Shown here: one piece after another, positions 24,531 to 32,262 of the stretch
Numbering within the stretch: position 1 is the stretch's first letter
Layout: every line of letters starts with the position of its first letter
Source: Actinomycetes bacterium
Lineage (GTDB): Bacteria > Actinomycetota > Acidimicrobiia > Acidimicrobiales > Ilumatobacteraceae
Reading direction: 5' to 3'
DNA length: 64,000 nt
Assembly: GCA_021414085.1 (NCBI GenBank)
Contig: JAIOPC010000014.1
Coordinates: forward strand, 806,001-870,000
Notes under the pieces: generated by a model
Databases searched by the model: none
Seen by the model: the letters and a program-made list of their open reading frames with translations, nothing else
What the model was told of the DNA's origin: nothing
Made by a program: the position numbers and the translations under genes

Positions 24531-24548
24531 CTGACGAAGGAGGCAACC

Positions 24549-25730
24549 ATGGCATCGCCACCAGAGCGACGGCCACACCCGGCGACGGGCGCGTGGATGC
24601 CAGGGCAGCCGTCGGGTCGCCGTCACTTCTACAAGCTCCCAAGGCCATTTGCCTTGGAGCACGGTGTGACGCTGCGCGATGTCGTCGTCGCCTACGAGAC
24701 GTGGGGGCAGTTAGCGCCCGATGCCAGCAACGCCGTCTTGCTCTGCCACGCGTGGACCGGCGATAGCCATGCAACTGGGCGGGCCGAAGACGGCCACCCG
24801 GCGCCCGGTTGGTGGGAGGGTTTGATCGGACCTGGGCTGGCAATCGATACCGAACGGTTCTTCGTCGTGTGCGCGAACGTGTTGGGCGGCTGTCAGGGTT
24901 CCACTGGCCCTGCCTCGGCGCACCCCGACGATGGGCGGCCGTACGGCAGCCGCTTCCCGGTGATCACGGTTCGCGACATGGTGCGCGCACAGGCGCGGCT
25001 GGCTGACGAACTCGGAGTGGCCAAGTGGCACTCGGTCGTCGGCGGCTCGCTGGGCGGCATGCAGGTGCTCGAGTGGGCAATCACATTTCCGCAGCGCGTT
25101 GGCTCCATCGTGCCGATCGCAACGTGCGCGCAAGCAACAGCGCAACAGATTGCGTGGGGCGCGATCGGTAGACGCGCGATTCGACTGGATCCGCAGTGGA
25201 ACGGTGGCGACTATTACGACGCCCCTGACGGCGGCGGCCCGTGGGAGGGGCTCGCGATTGCGCGCATGGTCGCGCAAGTGACATTCCGAAGTGACAACGT
25301 GTTTACCGACCGCTTCGGGCGTGAGGTGGCCGATGGTGCCGCCGCTGGCGAGCCGGTTGGGTTGTGGCAGCGATTTGAGGTCGAGCGCTACCTCGACTAT
25401 CACGGCGACAAGTTGGTGCAGCGCTTCGACGCCAACAGCTACCTCGTGATCGGCAAGGCGATGGATCTTCACGACGTGGCGCGTGGTCGCTCGGGTGTCG
25501 CGCCGGCAATGGCGCGCATTGCAGCGCGGTCGCTGGTGATGGGCATTTCTAGCGACGTGTTGTACCCGATCTACCAACAGCATCAAATCCAACAGTTGAT
25601 CGCCGCTGGTGGCGCGCCCGTCGAGTTCGTGGAGATCGACTCACCGCATGGGCACGACGCGTTCCTGATCAACCTCGAGCAGGTCGGCCCACCCGTTAAA
25701 CAGTTTTTGGAGAAGTCCGCCCAGCCTTAG
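24549..25730 (+). CDS. metX: Homoserine O-acetyltransferase
   Basis: 393 aa, an alpha/beta hydrolase-fold acyltransferase that acetylates homoserine for methionine synthesis. Family marks are CHAWTGDSHATG, CANVLGGCQGSTGPAS, the nucleophile elbow VVGGSLGGMQVLEWA (catalytic Ser), the Asp region GISSDVLYP and the His region DSPHGHDAFL. The ribosome site GAAGGAGG is 5 nt before the ATG. The riboswitch just upstream should lower expression when S-adenosylmethionine is plentiful. No metY is adjacent; the next gene is convergent and overlaps its 3' end by 35 nt. Confidence 0.94.
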   Translation: MASPPERRPHPATGAWMPGQPSGRRHFYKLPRPFALEHGVTLRDVVVAYETWGQLAPDASNAVLLCHAWTGDSHATGRAEDGHPAPGWWEGLIGPGLAIDTERFFVVCANVLGGCQGSTGPASAHPDDGRPYGSRFPVITVRDMVRAQARLADELGVAKWHSVVGGSLGGMQVLEWAITFPQRVGSIVPIATCAQATAQQIAWGAIGRRAIRLDPQWNGGDYYDAPDGGGPWEGLAIARMVAQVTFRSDNVFTDRFGREVADGAAAGEPVGLWQRFEVERYLDYHGDKLVQRFDANSYLVIGKAMDLHDVARGRSGVAPAMARIAARSLVMGISSDVLYPIYQQHQIQQLIAAGGAPVEFVEIDSPHGHDAFLINLEQVGPPVKQFLEKSAQP

Positions 25731-26127
25731 CGTCGGCCTTGGCGAGCTCGGCGTCGAGCAGCGCGATGCACCTGCTCTTCTTCGGGATGCGCAACGCCAA
25801 CATGGTTTGCGTTGCGACACCATCGACGGATTGTTGGGCGACGTAGATCTCGAGTCCTTTGGGCGGGTCGGCTGACTTGCCGACGAGCGTCCACAGGCTG
25901 CGTTGCCGGCGCATCACTCGCTTCTGTGTGATGTGCAGCGTGCCGCCGGCCATGAAGGCAACTTGGGTTTCGCGCGGGTGGCCAGCCAGGGTGCCGTGAA
26001 AGAACTCTTGCGTGCCGCACATGAAACGTTGGCCGTCCTTGGAGACCCAGTGCGGCTCCATGCGGTACCCGATCCACCACATGGCGCCAATGACGACGAT
26101 GAGGACTGCCAGCCAGACAAATTGCAC
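25696..26127 (-). CDS. Membrane-anchored protein of unknown function
   Basis: 143 aa. One N-terminal membrane helix (FVWLAVLIVVIGAMWWIGY) is followed by a compact soluble domain with strands such as GGTLHITQKRVMRRQRSLWTLV, GLEIYVAQQ and QTMLALRIP. The tail is basic. I recognise no family. The last 35 nt overlap the 3' end of metX on the other strand, so the two transcripts must be antisense at their ends. Confidence 0.65.
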   Translation of the reverse strand: MQFVWLAVLIVVIGAMWWIGYRMEPHWVSKDGQRFMCGTQEFFHGTLAGHPRETQVAFMAGGTLHITQKRVMRRQRSLWTLVGKSADPPKGLEIYVAQQSVDGVATQTMLALRIPKKSRCIALLDAELAKADAKAGRTSPKTV

Positions 26128-26219
26128 GGCTACAGCATGGCCGATGGCGCCGCCAGGGGCGTGTCGGCCGGGTTGTCAGGCGGCGTGGCATTGGCCCTGT
26201 TTCGTGCGAGAATGGGCCC

Positions 26220-26663
26220 ATGCAGTTGTTCGCCGCCAACTTCGAGGACCCCGAACACGCCCGTGTCATCTACATGGCGGCCGGTGGATTAGTGCTGGTG
26301 GCATTGCTGGTGATTGCCGGAACCGTGTGGTGGTGGCGTTCAGCGGCGGTCGAGCATCCGGCGTTGGCCCCGCTGGAGGTCATGGGCACGAAATCGTGGT
26401 GGAAGGGCGATCACAGCGATCGTCGCGATTGGCTCGATTCGGTGCGCCCCGATGGGGCCGAGCCGGGCGACAGCTCGCTGATCGTTCCCGATCCGGTCGA
26501 CCTGCTGGAACCCGATCGCACGCGCCCGCTCGATTTCAACGATCTTGTGGGTCTGCCCGAGGAAGACGATTGGCGAGCCGACGACCTGCGCCGCCACGCA
26601 GCTGTGCCCAGCCGATCGCATGTTCCGATGGACCCGCTGCTGCAGTCGAACGACGAGTACTGA
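26220..26663 (+). CDS. Single-pass membrane protein, acidic C-terminal tail
   Basis: 147 aa. A short N-terminus precedes one membrane helix (VIYMAAGGLVLVALLVIAGTVWWW), then a cytoplasmic tail rich in Asp, Pro and Trp with a basic patch (SWWKGDHSDRRDW). No known domain recognised. It starts 6 nt before the 74-aa gene, and both probably form one small transcript ending before tRNA-Gly. Confidence 0.65.
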   Translation: MQLFAANFEDPEHARVIYMAAGGLVLVALLVIAGTVWWWRSAAVEHPALAPLEVMGTKSWWKGDHSDRRDWLDSVRPDGAEPGDSSLIVPDPVDLLEPDRTRPLDFNDLVGLPEEDDWRADDLRRHAAVPSRSHVPMDPLLQSNDEY

Positions 26664-26668
26664 CGCAT

Positions 26669-26893
26669 ATGGCACAGGGACTCGATGTCGACGCAATGCT
26701 GGCCCGGTTTCGCGAGCGGGCGGCAGCAGTGAAGAATCGCCCGTTGCCGCCGGTGGCCGGGGAGGAGCGGGCCCAATTCATCAAGCAGGCGCAGCTCGAT
26801 TTCCAGGACTTCGCCATGGTCGGCGACGCCGAGGGCACTATGGAAGACGGCGTGCTGGTGTTGCGGCTCGATTTGCGCCCGAAAGGCACCTGA
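26669..26893 (+). CDS. Small soluble protein of unknown function
   Basis: 74 aa from ATG at 26669, 5 nt after the upstream membrane-protein stop. The N-terminal half is helical and charged (DVDAMLARFRERAAAVKNR); the C-terminal half alternates as short strands (GTMEDGVLVLRLDLRPK). No cysteines, no signal. The high coding-type codon pattern and tight spacing support it as real; it is not assignable to a family by eye. Confidence 0.6.
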   Translation: MAQGLDVDAMLARFRERAAAVKNRPLPPVAGEERAQFIKQAQLDFQDFAMVGDAEGTMEDGVLVLRLDLRPKGT

Positions 26894-27012
26894 GGGCCAG
26901 GCACCCTCGAAGTCACACGAAATCCACCCCTACGGTGGAATCGCTGTGACCTCGACGGCGCAATCGTCGTTGCCGGTCTTGGCTAAGTCTCGCTAGATTG
27001 CAGTCGCACATT

Positions 27013-27088
27013 GCGGACGTGGCTCAGTTGGTAGAGCATCACCTTGCCAAGGTGAGGGTCGCGAGTTCGAATCTCGTCGTCCGCTCCA
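27013..27088 (+). tRNA. tRNA-Gly (anticodon GCC)
   Basis: The acceptor stem GCGGACG/CGTCCGC closes a full cloverleaf: D arm GCTC-AGTTGGTA-GAGC, anticodon arm TCACC-TTGCCAA-GGTGA with anticodon GCC, variable GGGTC, T arm GCGAG-TTCGAAT-CTCGT, discriminator T and encoded CCA (27086-27088). Confidence 0.97.
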
Positions 27089-27137
27089 GTTTCTACGTAT
27101 ATGACTTGCAGGGTCGTTGGCCATAGCCTCGTGGCTC

Positions 27138-28529
27138 ATGGCAACGCAGCAGATCATTTCCCCCGTCGACGGCTCGGTCTATGCCGAACGCACCACGGCG
27201 ACACCCGACCAGATCGAGAACGTGCTGGCCAAGGCGCACGCGGCGCAGGCCGGATGGCGCGCAACCTCAATCGCCGAGCGCGCCGAGATCATCGAGCGCA
27301 TGGTGCAGGCGATGCAGTCCGAGGTCGCTGGCATCGCCACGGAACTCGCCTGGCAGATGGGTCGTCCGATCAGTCACGGTCCGCTAGAGATCAACCGCGG
27401 CTTTCAAGAACGCGCTCGCCACATGATGACGCTCGCCGCTGGTTCGTTGGCCGACGTTGCAGCACCGCCCAAGGATGGCTTCACCCGCTTCATTCGCAAA
27501 GAGCCGGTTGGCACCGTGCTGGTCGTTGCTCCGTGGAACTTCCCGTACCTCACGTCGGTGAACTCGATTGTGCCCGCGTTGCTTGCGGGCAACACGATCA
27601 TTCTCAAACATGCCACCCAGACGTTGCTGTGCGCCGAGCGCTATGCGCAGGCGATGCAGGCCGCAGGGATGCCTGAGGGTGTTTTCCAGATCGTCCACGC
27701 GACCCACGCCGATGTCGCCGGAATGATCGCTGATGCGCGCGTTGGCTTCGTTGTCTTCACCGGATCGGTCGCAGGTGGTCACGCCATTCAACGGGCGACC
27801 AGCGAGCGATTCATCGGAACAGGCATGGAACTTGGCGGCAAAGATCCGGCCTACGTGCGGGCTGATTGCGACCTCGCGTACACGATCGCAGAGACGGTCG
27901 ATGGTGTGTTCTTCAACACCGGACAGTCGTGCTGCTCGATCGAACGGATCTACGTCGATGCCGCGGTCTACGACCAGTTCGTCGAAGGCTTTGTTGATCT
28001 CACTCGCAAGTACGTTCTTGGCAATCCGCTCGACCCTGCTACCAATCTTGGGCCGATGGTTTCGACCACGGCTGCCGAGTTCGTCAGAGGTCAGGTTGCA
28101 GAAGCGGTTAGCCAAGGCGCACGCGCGGTTGTCAGCGAGTCGGAATTTGCCGCGTCGCAGGTGGGCACTCCGTATCTCGCGCCAGTGGTGCTGACCGACG
28201 TCGATCACTCAATGCGGGTGATGACTGAGGAGAGCTTTGGTCCGGTCATCGGAATCATGAAGGTCGCTTCCGCCGACGAGGCTGTTCGCCTGATGAACGA
28301 CTCGCCCTACGGCCTCACGGCCAGCATCTGGACGAGCGATGTCGATGCCGCGCTGTCGATCGGCGATCGCGTCGCGACCGGCACGTGGTACATGAACCGT
28401 TGCGACTACGTCGACCCCGCGTTGGTGTGGACTGGCATCAAAGACACTGGTCGTGGCGTCGCGTTGTCGGAACTCGGCTTCGATTCGTTCACGCAACCGA
28501 AGTCGTTCCACCTCAAGACGCAACTCTGA
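27138..28529 (+). CDS. NAD(P)-dependent aldehyde dehydrogenase
   Basis: 463 aa from ATG at 27138. ALDH catalytic residues are visible: Asn134 (APWNFPY), Glu231 (MELGGKDP) and Cys265 (NTGQSCCS). The NAD-binding GS pair lies in FTGSVAGG (208-214). Length and motif spacing fit the succinate-semialdehyde / general aldehyde dehydrogenase group. It oxidises an aldehyde to an acid; substrate unassigned. It stands alone after tRNA-Gly, and its stop is 1 nt from the convergent hydrolase stop. Confidence 0.92.
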   Translation: MATQQIISPVDGSVYAERTTATPDQIENVLAKAHAAQAGWRATSIAERAEIIERMVQAMQSEVAGIATELAWQMGRPISHGPLEINRGFQERARHMMTLAAGSLADVAAPPKDGFTRFIRKEPVGTVLVVAPWNFPYLTSVNSIVPALLAGNTIILKHATQTLLCAERYAQAMQAAGMPEGVFQIVHATHADVAGMIADARVGFVVFTGSVAGGHAIQRATSERFIGTGMELGGKDPAYVRADCDLAYTIAETVDGVFFNTGQSCCSIERIYVDAAVYDQFVEGFVDLTRKYVLGNPLDPATNLGPMVSTTAAEFVRGQVAEAVSQGARAVVSESEFAASQVGTPYLAPVVLTDVDHSMRVMTEESFGPVIGIMKVASADEAVRLMNDSPYGLTASIWTSDVDAALSIGDRVATGTWYMNRCDYVDPALVWTGIKDTGRGVALSELGFDSFTQPKSFHLKTQL

Positions 28530-28530
28530 A

Positions 28531-29754
28531 CTACCGCGCCTCGAAAAACACGTCGTCGGGAACTCCGAGAATCGCCGGATCGATCGATGGGCCGTCGTAC
28601 CACAGCTCGTTCAGGAACTGAATCACGTAGGTGTTGGTGATGTCGGCGGCACGCACGTCGTCCATATCGCCCGATGCGCAACCCTCAAGTGCGTACGAGT
28701 CGATTGTCTCGGCAATGATCTGGGGCACGTCTGTGAGTGACGGCAGGAAGTCTTGGTACTGACACACATCGGTGAAGGTCTGATGCTCGGCATGGACCAA
28801 CCGCACCTGGTACGCAGGCGAGTTGCTTGTCAGCGCCCACAACCGAGTCACATTTGGGTCGACCGGCGTCGTGACATCGTCGGTTCCGACCAGCACGATC
28901 ATTGGCACCGTCACCGTCGCGAGCGTCTCGTCGGGGAACGCCGTTTCGCTGATCGCGGGCGCCATCAGCATGATGCCATCGACGCGCGGATCCGCCGCGA
29001 CGGTGCCGAGGTCGTTGGCGAAGCCAGTTGCCATGGCCAGCGCCGTGAAACCCCCGAACGAATGGCCGGTGACGGCGATGCGCTCGGTGTCCACGGCAGC
29101 TGCAAATGGTCCCGCAATCGGTTGTGTTGGGTCCGTGAACGCATCGATCAGTCGCCCCACGTCGTTGACGCGCGCCAGCGAGAGAGCGGCGGGATCGAAA
29201 GTGTTGTTGGCGAGCCGGTCGACAATCGTGTTGCCGGTGTGGTCGGGGGCCACCACCACGTAACCGTGGCTGGCGAGTGCCTCCGTATACGACGAGTGGA
29301 GATAACGCAGTCCGCTGCTGCCATGCGAGTAGACGATCAGTGGGTGTTGCGCGTCGAGCGCGATCTCGTCAGCGGTGGCGGTGAACGCGGTAGGAGATTC
29401 GTAGTACACGCCAGGCAGGAACGTGTACTGATGAGCTGGGCGCGCCGATACGTCGACTGAAGCGTCGATTGGAAACCACACGTCGACTGTGAGCGGGCGC
29501 TCCGGGTCGTCGTCGATGATCAACGTCGCGACCCCCACTTCGTAACTGCCAAGCCCGAGTGGCGTCCACTCAACAGGCTCAGCCACAGTTGAGGTGGTAG
29601 GAGTCGCGGTCGTGACCGCCGGCTCTGTAGTGGCCACTGACGCCGCACTGGAGTCGGTGGTGCCGTCGCCGCTGGAGTCGGACCCTGAGCATGCGACCAG
29701 CAAAGCGAACAGAGATGCAAATGCAATCGAACGAGCAAGGCGGTTTGTCGTCAT
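28531..29754 (-). CDS. Secreted lipoprotein alpha/beta hydrolase (PAF-acetylhydrolase/dienelactone-hydrolase-like)
   Basis: 407 aa from ATG at 29754, giving a lipoprotein signal ending LLVAC. A Ser/Thr linker precedes an alpha/beta hydrolase: PLIVYSHGSSGLR (oxyanion loop), the nucleophile elbow VTGHSFGGFTAL, the Asp region VLVGTDDVTTP and the His region VHAEHQTF. The layout matches the platelet-activating-factor acetylhydrolase-like esterases found outside the actinobacterial membrane. It likely cleaves lipid or polyester substrates. It is divergent from the exonuclease gene, with 62 nt between starts. Confidence 0.87.
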   Translation of the reverse strand: MTTNRLARSIAFASLFALLVACSGSDSSGDGTTDSSAASVATTEPAVTTATPTTSTVAEPVEWTPLGLGSYEVGVATLIIDDDPERPLTVDVWFPIDASVDVSARPAHQYTFLPGVYYESPTAFTATADEIALDAQHPLIVYSHGSSGLRYLHSSYTEALASHGYVVVAPDHTGNTIVDRLANNTFDPAALSLARVNDVGRLIDAFTDPTQPIAGPFAAAVDTERIAVTGHSFGGFTALAMATGFANDLGTVAADPRVDGIMLMAPAISETAFPDETLATVTVPMIVLVGTDDVTTPVDPNVTRLWALTSNSPAYQVRLVHAEHQTFTDVCQYQDFLPSLTDVPQIIAETIDSYALEGCASGDMDDVRAADITNTYVIQFLNELWYDGPSIDPAILGVPDDVFFEAR

Positions 29755-29816
29755 GAAGGCAACTTTGGCACAGATGCACATCGGGTGCAGTGTCGCGATC
29801 CGCAAGAATTGCATTC

Positions 29817-30677
29817 GTGGCGCACGTGTATCTGGTCGACGGAACGTTTGAGCTGTTTCGCTGCTTCCATGGCGCGCCCCGGGCGAAGGGGCGCTCCGGG
29901 GCGGAGGTGGGAGCCGCGAGAGGACTGCTGGCGACATTCGTCTCGCTGCTTGCCAAGAACGAGGTCACTCACATCGCCATCGCGTTTGATTCGATTGTGG
30001 CGCCGGCGAAATCGCCCGGTCCTCCGAGCGCTGAAGCGCTGATCGGCGCTCAGCAACCGCTTGCCGCCGCGATCGTTCGCGCATTAGGCGTGACGCTGTG
30101 GCCAGCGGGTCGATTCCAAGCCGACGATCTACTCGCGACGGGTGCCGCTCGTTTGGCTGAGGACAGCGACGTGGATCGCGTGATCATTTGCACCACCGAC
30201 AACGACCTCGCGCAATGCGTGCGCGGCGAACGAGTTGTTGTGCTCGACCGCATCCGCCAAGTCGTCACCGACGAGGCACGAGTGCGAGCGCAGTTTGGGG
30301 TCACCCCGCAACAGATCCCCGACCTGTTCGCGCTGATCGGCGATCGTTCCGATGGATTGGCGGGACTACCGGGGTGGGGGCCGAAGTCTGCTGCCGCCGT
30401 GCTGCAGCGCTACGGGTCGGTTGCGACAATTCCTGACGACCACAAGCAATGGGACGTTGCGGTGCGCGGTGCTGAACGCCTTGCTGCGGTACTGCGCGAA
30501 CGCCGCGAGGAGACCGTGCTCAGTCGCGAGCTTTCCATCCGGCGCGATGACTTGCCGTTGCCGGTGAGCTTGTCCGCGCTCGAGTGGCGTGGCGCGCGCC
30601 GAGAGCTCGTCGACGAGTTGGTTGCGGAACTCGACGACGATTCCACGGTCGCGCGCATTCCGCGCTGGGCAGACTGA
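29817..30677 (+). CDS. 5'-3' exonuclease (PolI N-terminal/FEN-type nuclease domain protein)
   Basis: 286 aa from GTG at 29817 (another GTG at 29826 is possible). The PIN/FEN nuclease architecture has VYLVDGTFELFRCFHG, HIAIAFDS, the acidic cluster FQADDLLATGAARLA, IICTTDNDLAQCV, and the helix-hairpin-helix GDRSDGLAGLPGWGPKSAAAVL. It is stand-alone rather than fused to polymerase I, like ExoIX/Xni-type or actinobacterial PolI-independent 5'-nucleases. Probable role in flap or RNA-primer removal. Confidence 0.9.
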   Translation: MAHVYLVDGTFELFRCFHGAPRAKGRSGAEVGAARGLLATFVSLLAKNEVTHIAIAFDSIVAPAKSPGPPSAEALIGAQQPLAAAIVRALGVTLWPAGRFQADDLLATGAARLAEDSDVDRVIICTTDNDLAQCVRGERVVVLDRIRQVVTDEARVRAQFGVTPQQIPDLFALIGDRSDGLAGLPGWGPKSAAAVLQRYGSVATIPDDHKQWDVAVRGAERLAAVLRERREETVLSRELSIRRDDLPLPVSLSALEWRGARRELVDELVAELDDDSTVARIPRWAD

Positions 30678-30711
30678 GGTAGCCAGGTCCGAGCCCAATA
30701 GCCTCGGCCTC

Positions 30712-32262
30712 ATGTCCGCCACGTTGAGTGCGAAGCCTGTCGAGTCGAACCTCGACCCTCGGCGGTGGTGGACCCTTGCGATTCTGTGCCTCAGCCTGCT
30801 CATTGTTTTCGTCGGCAACTCCAGCCTCAACGTCGCGCTGCCGACCTTGTCGCAGAAGCTCCACGCCAGCAATTCGCAACTGCAGTGGGTGGTTGCGGCG
30901 TACTCGCTGGTCTTCGCTGGGCTGCTGTTCTCTGCCGGTGCACTGGGCGATCGCTTCGGTCGCAAAGGCGCGCTGCAGCTTGGGCTACTTCTGTTCCTGG
31001 TTGGTGCCGCGTTGGCGTCAGCGGCGACAACGATTCATCAACTGATCGCCTGCCGGGCCTTGATGGGTGCCGCCGCCGCGCTGATCATGCCGTCGACGCT
31101 GTCGATCCTTGTCAACATTTTCCCGCCACACGAACGAACCAAAGCGATTGCAATCTGGGCCGCAACCAGCGGCGGTGCCGGAGCAATCGGACCCGTCGCG
31201 AGTGGTTACCTACTCGGACATTTCTGGTACGGCTCGGTCTTCCTCGTCAACGTGCCGATCATCGCGCTCGCGCTGGTCGCAGGGCGCTTCCTCGTACCGA
31301 TGTCGCGTGATCCACAGAAGGCGCCACTCGATCCGCGCGGCGCCGTGTTGTCGACGCTGGGCATTGGCAGCCTGGTGTACGGCTTGATCCAAGCGCCCGA
31401 GCGCGGCTGGGGGAGCAGCGCCACGCTCGCGGCGTTTGCCTTCGCCATCGTGATCCTCGCCGTCTTCGTAGCGTGGGAGCTGCGCACCGACGAGCCGATG
31501 CTCGACATGAGCCTGTTCCGCAACCCGGCGTTCAGCGCAGGCAGCGCCGGAATGATCCTGATCTTTCTCTCGATGTTTGGCGTGATGTTTCTGATCAGTC
31601 AGTACTTCCAACTCATCCTCGGGTTCAGCGCCCTGGGTGCATCGGTGCGCTTCCTGCCGATGTCGCCGATCATGGTGTTGGTGGCCACTCGCACACCACG
31701 CTTGGCCGCACGTTTCGGTGCGCATCGAGTGGTGTCACTTGGCATGGCGCTGGTCGCGGTTGCCTTGCTCATGTTCCGCGGGCTCGAGACCGACACGTCG
31801 TACTGGTACGTGTTTGCGTGCATCGTGCCATTGACGACCGGCATTGCGATGGCGATGTCGCCGATGACGGCTTCCATCATGTCGGCCGTTCCTGCGCGCC
31901 GCGCCGGCACGGGATCGGCGATGAACGATGCGACTCGCGAACTCGGCGCTGCGCTCGGCGTGGCGGTGCTGGGAAGCTTGGCAGCCTCTCGCTACGGCCA
32001 CTCCGTCGATCGGGTCATTGCGTCGATTCCGGAGAGTTCGCGATCCGCTGTTCGGTCGTCACTTCCTAGCGCGCTGGCACGCGCCAAGGAACTCGCCGGC
32101 TCGGAAGCGGCGGCTGTCACGAGTGCCGCCGAGCACGCTTTCATTAGCGGCATTCACTTCGCGGTGACCGTGGGCGGAGCACTTGCTGCCGTGGCAGCTG
32201 TCGTTGTGTTTCGCTATCTGCCGCCTAAGGCGATGCACGAGGACCCAGTCGCTACGGGGTGA
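30712..32262 (+). CDS. MFS transporter, DHA2 (EmrB/QacA-like) drug:H+ antiporter
   Basis: 516 aa from ATG at 30712, about 14 membrane helices. MFS motif A is GALGDRFGRKGAL (after helix 2); motif C-like glycines are in AATSGGAGAIGPVASGYLL. The 14-helix length marks the DHA2 family, which exports hydrophobic cations and drugs. It starts 34 nt after the exonuclease and may share its transcript. The final 11 nt overlap the convergent RTX-protein gene. Confidence 0.9.
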   Translation: MSATLSAKPVESNLDPRRWWTLAILCLSLLIVFVGNSSLNVALPTLSQKLHASNSQLQWVVAAYSLVFAGLLFSAGALGDRFGRKGALQLGLLLFLVGAALASAATTIHQLIACRALMGAAAALIMPSTLSILVNIFPPHERTKAIAIWAATSGGAGAIGPVASGYLLGHFWYGSVFLVNVPIIALALVAGRFLVPMSRDPQKAPLDPRGAVLSTLGIGSLVYGLIQAPERGWGSSATLAAFAFAIVILAVFVAWELRTDEPMLDMSLFRNPAFSAGSAGMILIFLSMFGVMFLISQYFQLILGFSALGASVRFLPMSPIMVLVATRTPRLAARFGAHRVVSLGMALVAVALLMFRGLETDTSYWYVFACIVPLTTGIAMAMSPMTASIMSAVPARRAGTGSAMNDATRELGAALGVAVLGSLAASRYGHSVDRVIASIPESSRSAVRSSLPSALARAKELAGSEAAAVTSAAEHAFISGIHFAVTVGGALAAVAAVVVFRYLPPKAMHEDPVATG

